Assembly: GCA_963971305.1 (NCBI GenBank)
Contig: OZ020309.1
Location: 6,317,001 to 6,381,000 of the forward strand
Reading direction: 5' to 3'
DNA from: Arcuatula senhousia
Lineage: Eukaryota > Mollusca > Bivalvia > Mytilida > Mytilidae
Length of the DNA stretch: 64,000 nt
The notes under the pieces are model-generated. The model ran no database searches. It saw nothing but the letters and a program-made list of their open reading frames with translations, and was not told the DNA's origin. This document shows positions 57,182 to 64,000 of the stretch, piece by piece. How positions within the stretch are numbered: the first letter of the stretch is position 1; every line of letters starts with the position of its first letter. A program made the translations under genes and the position numbers.

Positions 57182-59741
57182 CTGTACAAGATGTAGGAAC
57201 TGCAATGTCTGGGCAGGTGTTTGGTTCGTCCTTTGCTGTTGTAATTCGAAAATGTACACCATCTTAAACACAAAAAATAAAAATTAATTTATTCTGTGGT
57301 ATTTCATAAGCTAAACAACATTGAAAAAAACATTTTTAATATCTTTTTAAAGGTTTTTTCGGGGTTATTTCAAAATATTTCTGGATTCCTTAAATACGTA
57401 TATACATATACATGACATAATATATGCTACATGTACATGTATTTGTTGTATGTAACATTATTTGCTAAGTTACTACAATGTATAACATCGGTTTAAATTA
57501 GCACTCTAGCTAGATTGAGCTCAGAGATCTTCGCTTTAAATTTTGATTCATAATCTTTGCCCTGGACATGTGCGCATTTACAGCAACTCCAAATGAGGAC
57601 TTTTAAATAACATCTGGTGGACTTTCCACCTAGAACTTAAAAAAAGGTCTGGACCCTTTGGTCTTAAATTTACTTTGAATTGCTTTGATATTGTAAATTA
57701 TCACTTTTCTAATTTTTTTCTAACTATGGCTGTGTGTTATACTTATGTATAACATCAGCTTATCATGCATGCTCTGATCAACAAATTCAGACAACACAAA
57801 AATATTCAACTATTTATATATGTTACAGTAAATGTGTGTAATTAGGAATTTCATGAAATTACTGAAAATTCAGGAATTTCATGTAATTCCTAAAGGGCTT
57901 AGTAATTACGTGAAATAACTGATTTTCACCAGTAATTACATGAAATTACTGAAAATTTTAGGGAAAATTACACACATTTACTGAAAACAAAATCTTCAAT
58001 TATAGTTGATTTATTAACGTACTAAAAAGAAAATTGTATTGTAGTCAGTGTCTGTAGTATGTCAAAAAGGGTTTTAAAAGTAAAAAACAAAAGCAAAAAC
58101 AAAGAAAATTATGTTTTAACCATGCAGGTAGGTTGGGCACATATCTTAATTCCAATTATCTATAAAATGTAATTTTGTGCTCATAATCAAACATTTTTGT
58201 CATTCTTGGACATAGAGAATTCCAAAGGTTAATAAATAGAATTTCCCAAAGTTGTACATGAGGTAAGTATTTAACAGTGACATGTATGGTAAAATAAGAT
58301 GGACTGAACCATGCCACCATAGACAAAGTTTCTATTTGTGAACTGACGGAGAATTTAAAAAGTTAATCATATATGAAATAGAAAAAAACAATTTATGCTA
58401 TTTAGTAATAGAAGGTTTCCATTTTATCAAATCTGTATTGAACTAGTTCATGAAAATAGGATGCAGCTGGGTACCAATACAATATACGACAATAGATATT
58501 CTTCCATGTGTCTTATATGAAAAAAAAAATTTTCCTTATTTCATGCAACCGCGACAACATGTCGTTGGGCATTTAGATTTACTCATGTCTTTATGTCTGT
58601 CCATTCGTACGATTTTTGCCAAGGATTTTTAGGTAACTGTACTAGAATGATTTGAAATTTTACAGGGTGGTTTAGTATTAAAAAATATATCCCTAATGTA
58701 AGCAACTTTCAGACGTAATGAACTTCTACTTTCTGTTGGGACAACGTCAATATGAAAATTTACATTAAAATTTCCGTCAAGCTTTTCTCCGAAACCATAC
58801 ATGAGAATGATTTAAAAACTGAACAATGAAAAAAGATTTTTTTGTACAGGAGTTGCAAACTTATTTTTTTAAATATAATTTTAAGCAATCCAGATTGCTC
58901 TAATAATTCTTCACTATTTTTTATCATTTTTAGTATATTTCATCATTATTTAATAGCTAATTTATATTGAAAATGAAGTCAGTAAATGTGTGTAAATTTC
59001 ATGCTTTTTTCAGTAATTTCATGTAATTACTGGAAATTTTAGGAATTTCACATATTTACTAAATGGCCTAGTAATTACATGAAATTCCTGAAAAAGTTAG
59101 TAATTTCACGTAATTCCTAATTACACACATTTACTGTAACATATATATCACCAAGATTTTTATGCCCATCTACAAAAGTAAAGGGGCATATAGTGTTCTG
59201 GTACGTTCGTCCTTCCGTCCGTTTGTCCGTCCCAACCCCATATTCCACATTCCCACTTACTGACAAATGCAACATCAATCACATTGAAATGGTAGGTGAA
59301 CCTATTGATGCTCAACACAATGCATGCTTCGGATGCTGGATGTGACCTATATTTTCCGCATGAATGACCACTTACAGATGTATGGTTAAAGTCTATTCCC
59401 ACTTACTGACAAGTTTCATAGCAACCATAATTATTTGTATGGTAGGTGCTCCTAGTGATGCTTAGCATAATGCTTGCTTCAGATGCTGACTGTGACCTAT
59501 ATTTTTTGCATAAATGCCCACTTATAGAAGAATGGTTAAAGTCCATTCCTTCATACTGGCAAGTGCCATAGCAACCATATTGGTATGATATGTGCACCTA
59601 GTGATGCTTTATTGATTGCAGAAAAAAACAAATGCGCGAGATGGGGCATTTAGTATGTCTTTTGGACATATTCTTGTTTTTAATCAAAAAAGGCAACTCA
59701 CCAATATTAATACCCATGTTCTTTATGGCGCTAAGTATCTT
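57182..59741 (-). CDS. STAND/ankyrin gene, candidate 5' exons
   Basis: 57262-57182 (81 nt; GVHFRITTAKDEPNTCPDI, PTSC) has an AG acceptor (TTTAAG), a GTACAT donor and phase 1 at both ends, so it joins cleanly to 55742. 59741-59702 (40 nt; KILSAIKNMGIN) has TTTTAG and GTGAGT and ends in phase 1; being so short it is less certain. A start codon is not identified; the gene may continue beyond 59.7 kb. Confidence 0.55.
57815..59148. mobile_element. 1.3-kb element with long palindrome-rich terminal inverted repeats
   Basis: The first and last about 160 bp are inverted copies beginning ATATATGTTACAGTAAATG; each consists of nested palindromes such as AGTAATTACATGAAATTACT. The 1-kb interior (57990-58975) is AT-rich with no significant ORF. 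Flanks are ATAT-rich so the target duplication is unclear. Confidence 0.75.
59158..59650 (-). repeat. Hairpin-ended repeat family H4
   Basis: On the minus strand, two tandem units of about 195 bp (59597-59403 and 59402-59210; TAGGTCACA..CAGCATC, CTTGCCAGTA) then GACGGACGAACG and a loop TATGCCCC / GGGCATA. The open frames spanning the units arise from the tandem structure. Confidence 0.55.
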
Positions 59742-60049
59742 CTAAAACAAAATGTAAAAAAAAACAATGTATGAAATTTAAAGTAGAATAGAAACAATTT
59801 AAATACAGTATGCTTTGTGTTATTCAATTTCAAAGATATGAATTTAAGATATTTTAATATACAGATGGGTTATATGGCAAAACAAGTATATCTGAGAATA
59901 ACTTGTGAGTTTATGCTCACTTGTGATACCACCACTCCCAAAATTATGCCATGCACAAGACGCTGTGATTAGTAGTTGCAGAGAAAACTGTTGCATAATT
60001 TTTCTACTAATTTATTTGAACAAAACTGTCAAAAATTAAATAAGTTAGT

Positions 60050-60940
60050 AAACAGGAAGTAAGTAAGCTACAGGCCTTAAATCAAACACCATGTTATGGG
60101 AACCCATGTGGCAGATGTTGTATACTAAATAACAAGCGGCTGTCATGTTAGTAGTTGCTGAGAAAACTGTTAAGAAAATATTCTCCTTAAAGGCATATTG
60201 TCTACGAAAAATTATCTTTTTGTAAAACCAAAGAATTGTCGTCAGACTATTTGTTTTGTTTATTAAGAAAGATACAAACGTTCAAAATACCACTAGGGTA
60301 CCTTATTACTTATTAAAATTGAAAAATATATAATATTTGTAAAGCTTTACAAAAATTCATATTCATGAGATGAAGATGAGCTGTAAGCATGCGCACTATA
60401 CTTTCAATGATTGAAAACTTCCATAGTTCTTGCACGTGGTGCATAATCTGTTTCTCGAAGTTTTAGCTCGGAAGAAAATTAAAACGGCAACCGAATATTA
60501 GAGCTACTTAATGAATAAAACTGAAAATTATTGTCTGTATTAAGTTTTGAATGTGACTTAAAAGGTAAACACGAAAAATATTGGTATTTTTTCCAACGTA
60601 TCAATGTATTCGGGGACAAAACCCGATATTCCGATTTGTGTCCGTGTTAAAACTACTCAGTCTAAATCTGTGTCAATGTGACGTAATGCATGTAAATAAA
60701 ATATCAATCAATATTGTCGAGCTATTTTGATCAAAATAAACTACTTTTGAGGCAAAAGTTGTGGCAAATTTGTTTTTCAATATTCATTTTATTGCATTTC
60801 GGTCTAATTGACACCAAAAAATTGGGGGGGTAAATAAATGAGTTTGCCGTAAACAATATGCCTTTAATTGCCCACCCACATTCACTATTTTATAACCCTA
60901 GATTTATCCCTCCGTGAAATTCAACCAATAAAAAAGTGTT
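60050..60940 (+). repeat. H5 repeat, copy 2, split by a MITE
   Basis: 60050-60190 and 60864-60940 together align with 42630-42845 (GTAAGCTACAGGCC, GTTATGGGAACCC, GTTGCTGAGAAAACTGTTA, then CACATTCACTATTTTATAAC, CCAATAAAA). The terminal hairpin is decayed. Confidence 0.6.
60191..60863. mobile_element. TTAA-flanked MITE, 673 bp, in an H5 repeat
   Basis: Ends AGGCATATTGTCTACG and complement of CCGTAAACAATATGCCT; TTAA at 60187-60190 and 60864-60867. The host H5 repeat has an uninterrupted relative at 42765-42790, so both boundaries are supported. Confidence 0.85.
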
Positions 60941-61239
60941 TGGTAATTTTAACAGAACAGCTTCTTCTGTACCATTAAGGCAGTTGGATATTTCATGAAA
61001 ACATCTTACTTGACCATTACGGTACTTTAATATATCACAAAAAAAGACATTTTGATAATTCACTTAGAAATTTTATCATATTACTAAGACATCATAATAT
61101 ATTACTTAAACATTCTGATAAATTCACGAATTTTAATTTTCCATAAACACTGAAGTCCACTGGAACTAAATTTCCTGTTTTTTTCCCTGATTTGTTAATT
61201 TATTCCATACCGTAATTATATTTCTCAGGTGTTTAATTT

Positions 61240-61545
61240 AGCCCGCTCCGGCACCAACACTTTTGTGTTGGAGAACACATCAAAGCTTTAAATTATCCGT
61301 ATAAATTTCAAAATTGTCAAACCCTAAGGTTCTTCCTACCCTAGACATAGGTTGATCATCTTAGTAATAATTTGGTTCCTCATTTTGGTAATTTTGGTTT
61401 TATTGTTCTATGCTCTTCATAATCATATAGTGTTTGGCATTTTCAATATTTGTGGTAGAGCGCTTCTGATGAGTCTTGAATAGACGAAACAAGCGTCAGG
61501 CGTAGCAAAATTAATTGTCTGGAACTTTGTTGTCATTTCTATTTC
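61240..61545 (+). repeat. R1 retrozyme-like repeat, copy 3, intact hammerhead
   Basis: From AGCCCGCTCCGGCACCAACA (with hairpin CAACAC-TTTT-GTGTTG) to GGAACTTTGTTGTC. Hammerhead at 61460-61503: stem I CGCTT/AGGCG (plus G.U), CTGATGA 61466-61472, stem II GTCT-TGAAT-AGAC, GAAA 61486-61489, stem III A-U and C-G with loop AAGC, triplet GTC with predicted cleavage after 61497. Every core nucleotide is present. Confidence 0.8.
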
Positions 61546-61852
61546 AATGTTAAGATACCAAACCAAGAAATACACGAAAATAAATACCTTGCAAAATTTG
61601 TATGTGTACAATAGTAAGTTGAGACTATACGTAGGGATGGCAACGGTTAACCCGTACTTCGGTCGGGAAGATAGTAACGGTTACCTTCAAGTAATTATCG
61701 CTAAAATGAGTAAAAGTAAAATGAAAACATTATAATGCCACTTTTTATTCAATGTCAAATTAAATAAAACTAAAAAGACTTTAATTATCAGTAACACACA
61801 GAAATTTGAAGTTCTTAATTAACGATAATTACTCCAAGCTATAGAATAAGTT

Positions 61853-62150
61853 AGCCCGCTCCGGCACCAACACTTTTGTGTTGGAGAACACATCAAAGCT
61901 TAAAATTATCCGTTTAAATATCAAAATTGTCTTACCCTAAGGTTCTTCCTGCCCCAGACATAGGTTGATCATCTTAGTAATAGTTTCGTTCCCCATTTTG
62001 GTAATTTTGGTTTTATTGTTTTATACTCTTCATAATCATATAGTGTTTGGCATTTTCAATATTTTTGGTAGAGCGCCTCTGATGAGTCTTGAATAGACAT
62101 AACGCGCGTCAGGCGTAGCAAAATTTATTGTTTGGAACTTTGTTGTCATT
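61853..62150 (+). repeat. R1 retrozyme-like repeat, copy 4
   Basis: About 90 percent or more like copy 3 by eye, same orientation, 614 bp apart core to core. Hammerhead region at 62073-62117 keeps CTGATGA, stems and GTC, but GAAA reads ATAA, so it should not cleave. Confidence 0.75.
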
Positions 62151-62608
62151 TTTATTTTGAAAAAAAATCTGATACCCAAAGAACAGCAAATTTAACATTG
62201 ACCCGTATACTGCATACTTAAGAACCACGAACCAAACCTTTTTCATCAAACCACGAAATTGGTACCAACGAAAATAAATGAATCCACAGTAGTGAATTAT
62301 CTCTTATTTACAAGACTATCATGAGTTTTATAAATTATTAAAAGGGCTTAGCGAACCCAGTTAGGCCAGGAAAACATGTTAAATACCTTTTTGAAACCTA
62401 TGGAAATTTTTTGACAAAATAAGAAATAAATGCAGAAAATCATTTCCTCACCAAAACACCTTCTGGAATGAGAAGTTATTTCTGCAAATGGGAGATAACT
62501 CAAAATATATATACGAAAAGGGGGAATCGGTTTTATATGCAATTCTTTTTTGTCATTAATCACTGGGCCAATAGTACCTGCCTTGTTTTTACAAAAAGCT
62601 GTACTTAA

Positions 62609-63166
62609 GGTTAGTGAGGACACTTGACCCCAAAAATAATGCCGATTGAAAATGTCTAATTTTTTGATATATTAGTATTAGGTATATACTTTATCTTGTG
62701 CAAAAATATTGGACCCCTTTTTCAGGCTAGTTTTCCCAACATTTAGGCACAAAGTTTTCCCAAATTACTATAGATTATATAGGAAAGGCCAAATAATTAG
62801 CACAAAATCTTGTCGCAGAAAAAATCCACGAATTTAAATTTTATTTTTATTTGATAAAAATCAATGAAATACAATATATTTTGAAATAATACAATAAAAA
62901 CTGGGGGTCACCAGCTTACTTTTCTGTCTACAACACAAATCTTTGTAATTATTTGGTCATTTTTCAAGTGGATTATCTCCCTTGTTTTATTTGAAAATTT
63001 TATATATGAAGGAATGGTTGTTTTATTTGTATTGAAATTAATTTATTTTGATTCAGTTTTATGAAATGAAACTATTTAACACAAGTTTCAAGGTATTTGT
63101 GACATTTGCACTTGTTTTTTGCATTTTTAGCTGATTTTGGTCACATGACAGGTGTCCTCACTAACC
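62609..63166. mobile_element. TTAA-flanked MITE, 558 bp
   Basis: Ends GGTTAGTGAGGACACTTG and the complement of CAGGTGTCCTCACTAACC, with TTAA at 62605-62608 and 63167-63170. Interior non-coding. Confidence 0.85.
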
Positions 63167-63407
63167 TTAATAGTGAGAAGGCGAAAAAAGGAGAACTGTC
63201 ACCCGATCCTACCTAATTTTCAACCCCTACCCTTAAGTTTTTTGGGCCATTTTTCATAACTAAGCGCTGTTTAAGTTACAAAGTTGCTCACATAGACTCA
63301 AGGTAAAAAAATAATTTTCCACCTACCGCAGTGATTAGGATAAGGTGGTGCCGTGTGTCTTTTAGCACATTCAAATTTGAAACTCAAAATTTTACATAGA
63401 TTATTAA

Positions 63408-63803
63408 GTAGTAGTCCACCTAAGAATCATGCAAAATTGAAGAAAAGTGATTCAACGATAAAAAGGCTACAGTGGTTTGTTTTTAACGAAAGATAGTTCA
63501 AAGTATATAAAATAAGAAATAAAATAACAATTTTCTCATAACTGCCTGGTCCTGGCAGAAATTTTGCCATTTTGTTACAATGGTTTATATTGAAATTATT
63601 GACAATTTTAAGAGTTATCTCCCTCTTTTACATTTTTTCAATGTATTTTATTTATTATTTTTCTCTCAGGACAAGGGCTAGTTTGGAAAAAGAGCACAAA
63701 AGATCAAAGCAGGTTGCTAGTAGGAGTAACACATCAAAAATATATTGGTGTAGGCTTTCCACCCATGAATCGCTCTTTGCATGATTCTAATAAAAAGAGG
63801 TAC
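63408..63803. mobile_element. TTAA-flanked MITE (family of 26889-27283), copy 2
   Basis: Bounded by TTAA (63404-63407, 63804-63807); full-length inverted relative of 26889-27283 with shared interior (CGATAAAAAGGCTACAGTGG, GAGTTATCTCCCTC). Non-coding. Confidence 0.8.
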
Positions 63804-64000
63804 TTAAGAATTTTCCCATTGAATTTTGGAAAGAAATGGAAATAATCTCCAAAATCTAATCCTTATCACTGCTATCGACTTTTTTTTAGCACGTGACAGT
63901 AAAACACACATACAACTTTTTTGTTTTATCTAACTAGAAAATGTGTCTATGAGCCACAGATGGCCTTTCCGTTCTTGCAATATAATTGACCCTCAGCATG

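Overview
The window looks like nuclear DNA of a marine bivalve, most likely a mussel close to Mytilus. It is AT-rich, genes are broken into short exons with GT..AG introns, and non-coding space is packed with nested repeats of kinds I associate with mussel genomes (Penelope-like retroelement 3' tails, elements starting CAAGAGGCTCCC, STAND/ankyrin genes). The organism call is inference from memory; no database was searched. No rRNA gene, intact tRNA gene or CRISPR array is visible.

Left part (about 2.6-29.0 kb, + strand): a tandemly duplicated family of non-haem iron/2-oxoglutarate oxygenases. Copy A (7531-14705) has seven of eight expected coding exons but lacks exon 2. Copy B is one decayed first exon (15671-15826). 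Copy C (20155-29013) has all eight exons, phase-consistent, giving a predicted 309-residue enzyme with the H-x-D...H and R-x-S signatures. Copies A and C are each preceded by a similar non-coding 5' exon several hundred bases to kilobases upstream. Introns are loaded with Penelope-like retroelement (PLE) pieces, a LINE fragment, MITEs and stray exon fragments.

Middle (29-48.4 kb): almost entirely mobile DNA. It holds a PIF/Harbinger transposase fragment with matching MITEs, a frameshifted copper amine oxidase pseudogene, two PLE families (one with a GIY-YIG endonuclease placed before the reverse transcriptase and with terminal direct repeats), and long runs of repeats that end in perfect or near-perfect hairpins followed by A-rich sequence.

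Right part (48.4-64 kb, - strand): a STAND-type P-loop NTPase with ankyrin repeats. Its main exon (49596-53437) ends in a 219-bp tandem ankyrin array organised as a 4-unit higher-order repeat present twice. Upstream exons of the same gene lie at 55141-55742 and probably 57182-59741, with a 100-N assembly gap between. The rest is MITEs and small repeats.

Most interesting: two unrelated dispersed repeat families carry sequences that fold as hammerhead ribozymes (best copies 61460-61503 and 53965-54010), which is the hallmark of retrozyme-type elements; a 690-bp GC-rich foldback element built of repeated NotI-like palindromes sits inside a PLE with a target duplication (4269-4960); and several sequence-unrelated repeat families share one 3' architecture (GAC/GGAC microsatellite, hairpin, A-rich end) with covariation in the stem.
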